From positions 1 to 12,761 of the forward strand of contig JBFWRS010000069.1 of NCBI GenBank assembly GCA_050248795.1: a stretch of DNA of 12,761 nucleotides, written 5' to 3'. Below are positions 6,141 through 12,761 of the stretch, piece by piece. The DNA is from CAZTDU01 sp050248795 (GTDB lineage Bacteria > Pseudomonadota > Gammaproteobacteria > Burkholderiales > SG8-39). Made by a program: the position numbers and the translations under genes. The notes beneath the pieces are model-generated. The model ran no database searches. It saw only the letters and a program-made list of their open reading frames with translations, and was not told the origin of the DNA. Every line of letters begins with the position of its first letter. The first letter of the stretch is position 1.

Positions 6141-9100
6141 ATGCTCGATTCGATCGTATCGCTTTCTCTGCGCTACCGGCTGCTGGTGCTGGTGCTCTTC
6201 GCCATGGTTGCGTTCTTCGGCTTGCGCGCGTTCCACGACGTGCCGGTTGACGCGTTTCCGGACGTGACGCCCAACCAGGTCAACATCTACACGGAGACCC
6301 CCGGCCTTGCCGCCGAGGACGTGGAGCGGCTCATCACCTTCCCCGTGGAAAGCGCGATGGCCGGACTGCCCGGCGTGGAGCAGATCCGTTCCATATCGCT
6401 CTTCGGCCTGTCCTACGTAGGCGTGTATTTCAGGGAAGACGTGGACATCTACTTCGCTCGCCGCCTGGTGGGCGAGCGCCTCGCCGACGTGAAATCGCGC
6501 ATTCCGGAGGGCTATGGCGAACCGGAACTCGGTCCCAACAGTTCCGGCCTTGGACAGGTCTTCTGGTACACGCTCGAATCGAAGGACGGCAAGCACTCGC
6601 CGATGGACCTGCGCACGCTGCAGGACTGGAACGTGCGGCTGCTGCTGCGCACCGCGCCGGGCGTGGACGACGTTACCTCGTGGGGCGGCGACGAACGGCA
6701 GTTCCAGGTCGCGGTGAATCCCGAGCGCCTGATCAAGTACGACCTGCCGTTCAAAGCGGTCATCGAGGCGCTAGCCGCCAACAATCGCCAGGTCGGCGGC
6801 CAGTACGTCAACGTCGGTGCCGAGCAGTACCTGGTGCGCGGCCTTGGCCTGCTGGCCGGTACGGCGGACATCGCTTCGATCGTGGTGGCAGAACGCAACG
6901 GCACGCCGATCTACATACGCGACGTGGCGGACGTGAAGGAAGGCCCCGCGGTGCGCTTCGGCGCCGTGACGCGCGACGGCAAGGAGGTCACGCTCGGCAT
7001 CGCCCTGGCGCGCGTGAACGAGAACGCGAAGGAAGTCGCCGATGGCGTGAAGGCAAAGCTGAGGATCGCCGAGAAGGCGCTGCCGGAAGGCGTATCCATC
7101 GTTCCGGTGTACGACCGCACTGACATCGTCGACAAGGCGCTGGCCACGGCGCAGAGCGCCCTTCTGGAGGGTGCCGTGCTGGTGGCGATCGTACTGTTCC
7201 TCTTCCTCGGCGAAACGCGCTCTGCGCTCGTCGTTATTGCCTCTCTGCCCATGGCCATGCTGATCGCGTTCATTTGCATGAAGCAGGCCGGGCTTTCCGC
7301 TAACCTGATGTCTCTCGCAGGCCTGGCTGTGGCCATCGGCATGATGGTCGACGGCGCGGTGGTGATGGTGGAGAACAGCTATCGGGTGCTCGCGCACCAC
7401 TCCGGCAGGGCGCAGGATCGCGTCGAACTGGTGCTGCGGGCCGCGAAGGAGGTCGCGGCGCCGATCACCTTCGCCATCGCCATCATCATCGTTGTTTTCC
7501 TGCCGCTCTTCTCGCTCTCGGGGCTGGAAGGCAAGCTGTTCAAGCCGATGGCCTACGCGATCTCGTTCGCGATGGCGGGGTCGCTGGTGCTCACGCTGAC
7601 GCTCACGCCGGTGCTGGCTTCGCTGATCATGCGGGCCAAGGAGGAATCCGACACTTTCATCGTGCGGTGGGCCAAGGCGGCTTACGCGCCGCTGCTCGAC
7701 CACTGCCTCGCCCGGAGGAAAACGGTGATCGGCACGGCGCTGGTGCTGCTCACCGCATCCCTGGCGGCGTTTCCGTTCCTCGGCAAGGAGTTCATGCCGA
7801 CACTGCAGGAGGGCGAGATCATGTTCCGCGTCACCGGCATTCCGTCCACCTCGCTCGAGGAGTCGGTGCGCGTCTCGCAGCGCATGGACGCGGCATTGAA
7901 GAAGCACTTCCCACAAACGAAAAGCGTGGTGGCAACGATAGGCCGCGCGGAGAAGGGAGAAACCACCGACGCCAACTACATGGAAGTGCTGGTCGCGGTG
8001 AAGCCCGAGAAGGAATGGCCCGAGCGCCTCACGATGCCGGAATTGTCCGCGCGCATGCAGAACAAGCTGGAGGAGGAGATGCCCACCGTGGTGCTGTCTG
8101 CCACGCAGCCGATCCAGATGCGCGTCGAGGAACTGATCTCCGGGGTGCGCGCGACGCTCGCGCTGAAGGTCTACGGCCCGGACCTCGCCACGCTGGACCG
8201 CATCGCCGCGGAGGCGAAGGAGGTCCTGGACAAGGTGCCTGGCGTCGCCGACCTGTCGCTGGAGGCGAACAAGGGCAAGCCGCAGATCGTCATCAGGGTG
8301 AACCGCCCGGAGGCCGCGCGCTACGGCGTGAACGCCGACGACGTGCTGGAAATCGTACGCGCCGGCATCGGCGGCCAGCCGGTCTCCACGCTCATCGACG
8401 GCGTGCGGCGCTTCGACATCCAGGTGCGATTCGACGAAGCCTCGCGGACCAGCGTACAGGCGATCGGCAACATCCCCGTGCGCACGGCGGAGGGTACGCT
8501 GGTGCCGCTGTCCCGCATTGCGACGATCGAGGTCGCGGAGGGTTACAGCTTCGTGCGACGCGAGGAATTGCAGCGATACGCCGTCATCCAGATGGACGTG
8601 AAAGGACGCGACGTCGACGGCTTCGTCAAGGAAGCGGACGCGAAGCTGCGCGAGGCTGTCAAGCTGCCCGAGGGCTACTGGGTCGCTTGGGGTGGCGCGT
8701 TCGAGAACCAGCAGCGCGCGCTCGCGCGGCTTTCGCTGATCGTCCCGCTCACAATCGGGCTGATCTTTCTGCTCCTTTATACCGCATTCAATTCCCTGAT
8801 CTACGCTGGCATCATCATCGCCAACGTACCGTTCGCAATCATCGGCGGGGTGTTTGGCCTGGCGGCGACCGGTCAGTACGTGTCGGTGCCCTCGGCGATC
8901 GGCTTCATCGCGGTGTTCGGGGTTGCGATGCTGAACGGCATCGTCATGGTGTCCTTCATCAACGAACTGCGCGCGATGGGAAAGGCCGTGCGAGACGCAG
9001 TGCGGGAAGGCGCGCTACTGCGCCTGCGTCCGGTGCTGATGACGGCGTCGGTGGCGATTCTCGGCCTGGTGCCGATGCTGCTCGCGTCTGGCGTCGGCGC

Positions 9101-9245
9101 GGAAACACAGCGCCCGCTGGCGACCGTGGTGATCTGCGGCCTGATCTCCTCCACCGCGTTGACGCTGCTGATCCTGCCGGTGGTGTACGACTGGATAGAA
9201 TCCCGCCGCGATCGCGGCAATAACGAAGAAGGGAATTCCGCATGA
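6141..9245 (+). CDS. czcA: Heavy-metal efflux RND transporter (CzcA/CusA family)
   Basis: This 1034-residue inner-membrane proton/metal antiporter is the pump of the CzcCBA complex; length is normal for the HME-RND family. The N-terminus shows segment 1 (about 10-30) and the family signature VPVDAFPDVTPNQVNIYTE. Segments 2-6 lie at about 340-500, a second periplasmic domain at about 555-850, and segments 8-12 beyond about 855, with GFIAVFGVAMLNGIVMVSFI. The proton-relay motif in segment 4 is AIGMMVDGAVVMVEN (398-412): Asp404 and Glu411 are present, but the Asp expected first in Zn/Co/Cd types (DFG) is Ala398. QPIQMRVEELISGVR (656-670) is typical; the Met ligand of CusA near this point appears to be Glu, which favours divalent metal over Cu/Ag. 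Nine bases separate it from czcB and no clear ribosome site is seen. Metal specificity is not settled. Confidence 0.93.
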   Translation: MLDSIVSLSLRYRLLVLVLFAMVAFFGLRAFHDVPVDAFPDVTPNQVNIYTETPGLAAEDVERLITFPVESAMAGLPGVEQIRSISLFGLSYVGVYFREDVDIYFARRLVGERLADVKSRIPEGYGEPELGPNSSGLGQVFWYTLESKDGKHSPMDLRTLQDWNVRLLLRTAPGVDDVTSWGGDERQFQVAVNPERLIKYDLPFKAVIEALAANNRQVGGQYVNVGAEQYLVRGLGLLAGTADIASIVVAERNGTPIYIRDVADVKEGPAVRFGAVTRDGKEVTLGIALARVNENAKEVADGVKAKLRIAEKALPEGVSIVPVYDRTDIVDKALATAQSALLEGAVLVAIVLFLFLGETRSALVVIASLPMAMLIAFICMKQAGLSANLMSLAGLAVAIGMMVDGAVVMVENSYRVLAHHSGRAQDRVELVLRAAKEVAAPITFAIAIIIVVFLPLFSLSGLEGKLFKPMAYAISFAMAGSLVLTLTLTPVLASLIMRAKEESDTFIVRWAKAAYAPLLDHCLARRKTVIGTALVLLTASLAAFPFLGKEFMPTLQEGEIMFRVTGIPSTSLEESVRVSQRMDAALKKHFPQTKSVVATIGRAEKGETTDANYMEVLVAVKPEKEWPERLTMPELSARMQNKLEEEMPTVVLSATQPIQMRVEELISGVRATLALKVYGPDLATLDRIAAEAKEVLDKVPGVADLSLEANKGKPQIVIRVNRPEAARYGVNADDVLEIVRAGIGGQPVSTLIDGVRRFDIQVRFDEASRTSVQAIGNIPVRTAEGTLVPLSRIATIEVAEGYSFVRREELQRYAVIQMDVKGRDVDGFVKEADAKLREAVKLPEGYWVAWGGAFENQQRALARLSLIVPLTIGLIFLLLYTAFNSLIYAGIIIANVPFAIIGGVFGLAATGQYVSVPSAIGFIAVFGVAMLNGIVMVSFINELRAMGKAVRDAVREGALLRLRPVLMTASVAILGLVPMLLASGVGAETQRPLATVVICGLISSTALTLLILPVVYDWIESRRDRGNNEEGNSA

Positions 9246-9613
9246 GAACGCTTTTGCTGCTCGCAGCCCTGCTTGCATTCCCCGCCCATGCCCAGCACAA
9301 GCACGCCGACCTCAAGCCGCAGCATGGCGGCCTCGTCGAAGAGGCGAGCGATGTCACGTTCGAACTGGTCGCCAAGCCGGACAGCATCGCGATCCACGTC
9401 AGCGACCACGGCAAGCCGGTATCCACCAGCGGCGCCACCGCCCGCGTGGACCTGCGCGCCGGCAACGACAAGCAGGAAGTGGCGCTGGCGCCGGCGGGGG
9501 AGAATCGGCTGGAAGCGAAAGGCGCCTACAAACTCGCGCCGGGCACGCGCGTCATCGCGACCGTCACACTCACGGGCAGGAAGGCGATCAAGGCCCGCTT
9601 CACGTTGAGATGA
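9242..9613 (+). CDS. Small exported HGG-containing protein of the czc operon
   Basis: This 123-residue protein overlaps the czcA stop by four bases (ATGA), so it is almost certainly co-translated. The signal peptide is MRTLLLLAALLAFPAHA with cleavage before QHKHAD. The mature N-terminus is His-rich (His19, His21, His28 in KPQHGGLVEE), and the rest alternates in a beta-like way: DVTFELVAKPDSIAIHVSD, KPVSTSGATARVDLRAG, ENRLEAKGAY, TRVIATVTLTGRKAIKARFTL. I recall similar short hypothetical proteins after czcA-type genes in betaproteobacteria, but know of no assigned function. A small periplasmic beta-sandwich that binds metal through the N-terminal His residues, or that docks on the pump, fits what is seen. 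There are no Cys residues. The role is inferred from leader, His content and position. Confidence 0.8.
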   Translation: MRTLLLLAALLAFPAHAQHKHADLKPQHGGLVEEASDVTFELVAKPDSIAIHVSDHGKPVSTSGATARVDLRAGNDKQEVALAPAGENRLEAKGAYKLAPGTRVIATVTLTGRKAIKARFTLR

Positions 9614-9632
9614 GGAGGCGAGGCAGCGGGCC

Positions 9633-10850
9633 ATGATCCACGCCTTCGCGCTGTCCACAGTCATCCTCCTCGCCCTGCCGGCGACGGGGCTGGCGCGGGA
9701 GCGATCCGAAAGGGCGGATGCCGCGCTCGACCGCGCCTTGTCGGCGATCGCGAGAAGTCAGACCGGGAAAGCCCTGGAAGAACTGGATCGCCTGGTGGCG
9801 GCGCATCCGAACTTTCGCGTTGCTCACCTGGTTCGGGGTGATTTGCTCCTCGCCCGCAGCGGTCGAACTACCAGCACCGCGACCGGAAAGCAGATCGCCC
9901 CGGAGCGCGTCGAGGAGCTTCGCGCCGAAGCGCTGGCGCGCCTGCGGGCGCATCGAGACGCACCGCCGCGAGACGCGCACCCGCGCCCGCTGATCGAGAT
10001 CGCGCCGAACGTGCGCCATGTCGTCCTCGTCGACGCCAGCCGCTGGCGGGTCTATCTGTACGAGAACACCGAGAGCGGTCCGAAGCTGGTCGCCGACTAC
10101 TACGCTTCACTCGGCAAGCGCGGGATCGGCAAGATCATGGAGGGCGACCGCAAGACACCTCTCGGGGTCTACCACATCGTCTCGTCGATTCCGGGTGCGA
10201 AGCTGCCGGATCTGTACGGCTGGGGGGCATTGCCGATCAACTACCCGAACGCCTGGGACCGCCTGAGCGGCAAGACCGGTCACGGCATCTGGCTGCACGG
10301 CGTCCCGGCAGACACGTACTCGCGTCCGCCATGGGCCAGCGACGGCTGCATCGCGCTCGCCAATGTGGATATCCGCGATCTCGCGTCGCGAACAGATGTC
10401 GGCACGACTCCGGTGATCATCGTCGCGCGCCTGGACTGGATTCCACCGGGGATCGCCCGTGCGGAACGAGCCGCGTTCCTTCATCGCCTGAACGCCTGGC
10501 GCGCTGACTGGGCGAGCCGGGATACGAGGCGCTACCTGGCGCACTACGCGCGGTCGTTCCGCTCTGCGTCGATGGACCGCGCTGCATGGGAGGCGCACAA
10601 ACGCAGCGTCAACGCGATGAAATCGTGGATCGACGTGCGGCTCGATGAGGTCAGCGTGTTCGCGAATCCGGAAGAAGGATTGATCGCCGTTACGTTCGAG
10701 CAGGACTACCGTTCGAGCAATCTCTCGCAGCGAACGCGCAAGCGGCAGTACTGGATACGCGAATCGGGAGAGTGGAAAATCGCCTATGAGGGCTCCGCGC
10801 AAAGCGACGCCGTCGCGCTGCCTGAGTCGTTTCCCGGGAGCCTGAAGTAG
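9633..10850 (+). CDS. L,D-transpeptidase (YkuD) with C-terminal NTF2-like domain
   Basis: This 405-residue exported protein has a signal-like start (MIHAFALSTVILLALPATGLA), a helical region with TPR-like character (about 27-75), a YkuD catalytic domain (about 128-265) and a separate C-terminal domain (about 280-395). The catalytic motif is complete: GHGIWLHGVP with His222 and SDGCIALAN with Cys239. YkuD enzymes use this Cys to make 3-3 peptidoglycan cross-links or to attach proteins to peptidoglycan in the periplasm. The C-terminal part (LNAWRADWASRDTRRYLAHY, then RKRQYWIRESGEWKIAYEG) looks like the NTF2/SnoaL-like Cds6 domain found in some L,D-transpeptidases. The gene follows the HGG gene by 19 bases, with GAGG at 9620-9623 as likely ribosome site, and directly abuts the next gene. 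Its place inside a metal-efflux operon is unusual. Confidence 0.9.
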   Translation: MIHAFALSTVILLALPATGLARERSERADAALDRALSAIARSQTGKALEELDRLVAAHPNFRVAHLVRGDLLLARSGRTTSTATGKQIAPERVEELRAEALARLRAHRDAPPRDAHPRPLIEIAPNVRHVVLVDASRWRVYLYENTESGPKLVADYYASLGKRGIGKIMEGDRKTPLGVYHIVSSIPGAKLPDLYGWGALPINYPNAWDRLSGKTGHGIWLHGVPADTYSRPPWASDGCIALANVDIRDLASRTDVGTTPVIIVARLDWIPPGIARAERAAFLHRLNAWRADWASRDTRRYLAHYARSFRSASMDRAAWEAHKRSVNAMKSWIDVRLDEVSVFANPEEGLIAVTFEQDYRSSNLSQRTRKRQYWIRESGEWKIAYEGSAQSDAVALPESFPGSLK

Positions 10851-11270
10851 ATGCCCACCCCGGCACCCATGTCCACGACAGAGGGGAACGCCAGGCGTCG
10901 CAGGGGTTCTCGCGGGCAGGGTCACGAAATCGCCCGCTTCATTTCCTCGCTGATGATCGCCGTGCTGCTCTCGACATTCCTTTCCCCTTCGTTCGCCTGG
11001 GAGGCGGTTGCGGCGCAGGCAACGCACGCCGAAGCAGACAGCGCGAGCGATCCGCGCAGCGGCACCGATGGGCACGAGGACGCGGAATCGCACGTCGTGC
11101 ACGGCTGCGCCGGACATGTACTTGGGCATCTGGCGGCGCTCTCCAAGCCCCCCGGCGCCATCCAGTTCGGCGACGACGCCCAGGCACGCATTCCGGAGCG
11201 GCAGCGTCCGCTGTGCCAGATAACACCGAAGAGAGTCGAACACCCGCCCGAGCTTCCCCGCCAAAGTTGA
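10851..11270 (+). CDS. Second small HGCxGH protein at the end of the metal cluster
   Basis: This 139-residue protein starts at an ATG directly abutting the transpeptidase stop, so it should be in the same operon. A basic N-terminal stretch (about 13-22, with RRRRGSRG) is followed by a hydrophobic segment (FISSLMIAVLLSTFLSPSFAW, 30-50, written here in part as positions) that could be a signal peptide or anchor. The mature part is acidic and His-rich, with the motif HGCAGHVLGHLAALS at 84-98. This matches the protein at 3305 at ten of 15 positions (HGC-GH---HL-ALS), suggesting a paralogue or shared metal-binding module. The tail is Pro/Arg-rich (PERQRPLCQITPKRVEHPP). An internal ATG at 10869 is an alternative start. 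I do not recognise a named family; metal binding is inferred from His/Cys content and from operon context. Confidence 0.65.
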   Translation: MPTPAPMSTTEGNARRRRGSRGQGHEIARFISSLMIAVLLSTFLSPSFAWEAVAAQATHAEADSASDPRSGTDGHEDAESHVVHGCAGHVLGHLAALSKPPGAIQFGDDAQARIPERQRPLCQITPKRVEHPPELPRQS

Positions 11271-11277
11271 ATTGGCC

Positions 11278-11302
11278 GCGCCTGCGCCGCATCGGCAGGC
11301 GC
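11278..11302 (+). terminator. Hairpin after the metal cluster, possible terminator
   Basis: GCGCCTGC (11278-11285) and GCAGGCGC (11295-11302) form a perfect 8-bp stem with a 9-base loop. It begins eight bases after the stop of the last small gene in the cluster, where a terminator is expected. It lacks a T-run, so it may be a weak or Rho-assisted terminator, or an mRNA 3'-end stabiliser. Confidence 0.4.
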
Positions 11303-11363
11303 CTGGAATGAGCACACCCTCAGACGCGCGCGATCCGTCGCGGGCGTCGTCCCGGGAGCCCCC

Positions 11364-12761
11364 ATGGAGCGGATCGGAAGAAACACCCGTTGCCCCTGCG
11401 GCGGCGGCTTGAAGTACAAGCATTGCTGCCTGCCGCGAAACCTCCGCCAGCAAGCGCGTCGCCGGGAAAGGCAATCAGCCCGACCCGGTACTGCGGATGA
11501 ACTGCACGCGCTCGGTATCCGGGCGCTGCAGTCCGGAGACTACGAACTGGCGATCGAGCTGGTTCGGAATGCCCTGAAGACGCCGCACCCGGACCCGTCC
11601 GCCTACAATACGCTCGGCCTCGCATACGCCGCGCTGGGCCGGAGCGACGACGCGATCCTGTGCTACCGCTTCGCGCTCGCGCTCGACCCGAACTTCGCCG
11701 CCGCAAGCGGGAATCTGGGCATTGCCCTCCTTGCACAAGGGCGGATAGACGAAGCCATCGGGCAATTTCGACACGCACTGTCCTGCCATCCGGAGTCCGC
11801 CGAAGCGCTGAACAATCTCGGCAACGCCCTGGCTTGCCAAGGGAAGGTAGACGAGGGATTGCAGTTCCTGCGCAAGGCAGTATCGATCGCGCCAGACTAC
11901 GCACTCGCGTACAGCAATATGGGCAATGCGCTTGGCGCAGCCGGCCGGCCGGCCGATGCCATCGCATGTCACGAGACGGCGCTGGAGCTCGAGCCGGACC
12001 ATCCGAAGTGGTTGGCCAATCTGGGCAAGGCGCTGAGCAATTTCGGCAAGATCGACGAAGCTGCAGCAGCCTATCGAAGAGCCGTGCACATCGATTCCGG
12101 GTTTGCGGAGGCCTATAACAGCCTTGGCGTCGCGTTGATGGAACTCGGGGAGCTGGAAGAATCACGCGCGAACCTCAGATCGGCGATCGCGCTGCGGCCG
12201 GACTTCGCCGAGGCGCACTACAATCTGCACTCCGTGCTGCTATGGCCCGGGAGTACTTCGCAGGCGATAGAGGCGCTGCGGCAAGTGGTCGCGCTCAGAC
12301 CCGAGGATGATCTCGCTGCCTGCCACCTGGGTATCGCGATGGATAGCCTCGGTGATGCCGCGGGCGCAGCACGCTACCTCTCGGATGCCGATATGAGATC
12401 GCCGGACGCTCGTGCAGCACTCGATTCCTACAGGTACATCCGGTCCGCTGGCGGTCCGCAGCCGGTTCTTGTGGGGTGTCCCCAGCATGGATTCCGGATC
12501 GGCATGGCAGCCGCCAAAGTAGAAGGCCTGGTGCTCGAGTTCGGCGTGCGCTTCGGGGTATCGATTCGGCAGATCGCGGCCTTGTCGAATCAGCTCGTAC
12601 ACGGTTTCGACAGCTTCGAAGGTCTGCCAGAGGCGTGGCACGAGGAACCGCGCGGCAACTACTCCACGGCGGGCGCAGTGCCGGCCGTTCCCGCTGCAGT
12701 CAGCCTTCATCGAGGCTGGTTCGAGGACACATTGCCGCCGTTCAAGCAGGCGCACCCAGGT
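11364..12761 (+). CDS. SEC-C / TPR / class I SAM-methyltransferase protein (3' end cut by window)
   Basis: The frame is open for 466 codons from ATG 11364 to the last base of the window, with no stop, so the C-terminus is missing. GGGAG at 11354-11358, five bases upstream, supports the start. Residues 5-22 are a SEC-C zinc motif: GRNTRCPCGGG then KYKHCC, with Cys10, Cys12, Cys21 and a Cys22 or His20 ligand. Residues about 45-345 are eight or nine TPR repeats of 34 residues, for example AYNTLGLAYAALGRSDDAI and NNLGNALACQGKVDEGLQF. From about 385 a Rossmann methyltransferase of TylF/macrocin-methyltransferase type begins: GLVLEFGVRFGVSIRQIA (388-405, SAM-binding glycine motif) and HGFDSFEGLPEAW (413-425). 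TPR-methyltransferase fusions are often linked to glycan or surface modification, but the substrate here is unknown. It is 93 bases after the metal cluster and probably independent of it. Confidence 0.88.
   Translation, partial: MERIGRNTRCPCGGGLKYKHCCLPRNLRQQARRRERQSARPGTADELHALGIRALQSGDYELAIELVRNALKTPHPDPSAYNTLGLAYAALGRSDDAILCYRFALALDPNFAAASGNLGIALLAQGRIDEAIGQFRHALSCHPESAEALNNLGNALACQGKVDEGLQFLRKAVSIAPDYALAYSNMGNALGAAGRPADAIACHETALELEPDHPKWLANLGKALSNFGKIDEAAAAYRRAVHIDSGFAEAYNSLGVALMELGELEESRANLRSAIALRPDFAEAHYNLHSVLLWPGSTSQAIEALRQVVALRPEDDLAACHLGIAMDSLGDAAGAARYLSDADMRSPDARAALDSYRYIRSAGGPQPVLVGCPQHGFRIGMAAAKVEGLVLEFGVRFGVSIRQIAALSNQLVHGFDSFEGLPEAWHEEPRGNYSTAGAVPAVPAAVSLHRGWFEDTLPPFKQAHPG

Noticed and set aside
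6771..7916. 381-codon minus-strand open frame across czcA
   Set aside because: Shadow frame, very rich in Arg, His and Gln, inside a clear RND gene.
7667..9223. 518-codon plus-strand open frame inside czcA
   Set aside because: Alternate-frame shadow of the RND pump; Arg/Gly/His-rich low-complexity product and no domain pattern.
10107..11474. 455-codon minus-strand open frame over the transpeptidase, small gene and SEC-C gene start
   Set aside because: It crosses three plus-strand genes with better evidence (YkuD motif, HGCxGH motif, SEC-C motif) and has no recognisable features itself.

Overview
The window is high-GC bacterial chromosome that looks like a proteobacterium, most likely a betaproteobacterium of the Burkholderiales or Nitrosomonadales type. 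That placement rests on codon style, the HME-RND and MerR gene types and the gene mix; no rRNA or other phylogenetic marker is present. I see no tRNA, rRNA, CRISPR array, insertion sequence or integrase.

Region 1 (1-2023) is ordinary metabolic sequence. It holds the N-terminal part of a class II aldolase/adducin-family protein (minus strand, cut by the window edge), a small exported protein of unknown function, a family-3 solute-binding protein that lacks a signal peptide (minus strand), and, divergent from it, a PaaI-type hotdog thioesterase.

Region 2 (about 2190-11270) is a plus-strand heavy-metal resistance cluster. It opens with a MerR-type promoter (long-spacer -35/-10 carrying a dyad) in front of a short cation-diffusion-facilitator exporter, which overlaps its CadR/PbrR-like MerR regulator. 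After a second promoter come a small exported His/Cys protein, then czcC (outer membrane), czcB (periplasmic lipoprotein adaptor) and czcA (HME-RND pump). These are followed by a small exported HGG-containing protein, an L,D-transpeptidase with an extra C-terminal domain, and a second small His/Cys protein. The two small His/Cys proteins share an HGCxGHxxxHLxALS motif and bracket the pump genes. Very tight spacing (ATGA overlaps at czcC-czcB and czcA-HGG gene, direct abutment at the end) argues for one transcriptional unit from about 3305 to 11270. The MerR protein probably senses Cd, Pb, Zn or a similar divalent ion. The CDF protein would move metal from cytoplasm to periplasm, and CzcCBA would carry it out of the cell. 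The small exported proteins may bind or buffer periplasmic metal. The transpeptidase would act on peptidoglycan or envelope attachment; its link to metal is inferred only from gene order.

Region 3 (11364-12761) is the start of a large protein with an N-terminal SEC-C zinc motif, about eight or nine TPR repeats and a TylF-like SAM-methyltransferase domain, cut by the window end.

The parts most worth following up are the paired HGCxGH proteins with the embedded transpeptidase, the CDF exporter without its cytoplasmic domain and with altered metal ligands, two predicted leaderless transcripts, and the SEC-C/TPR/methyltransferase fusion.
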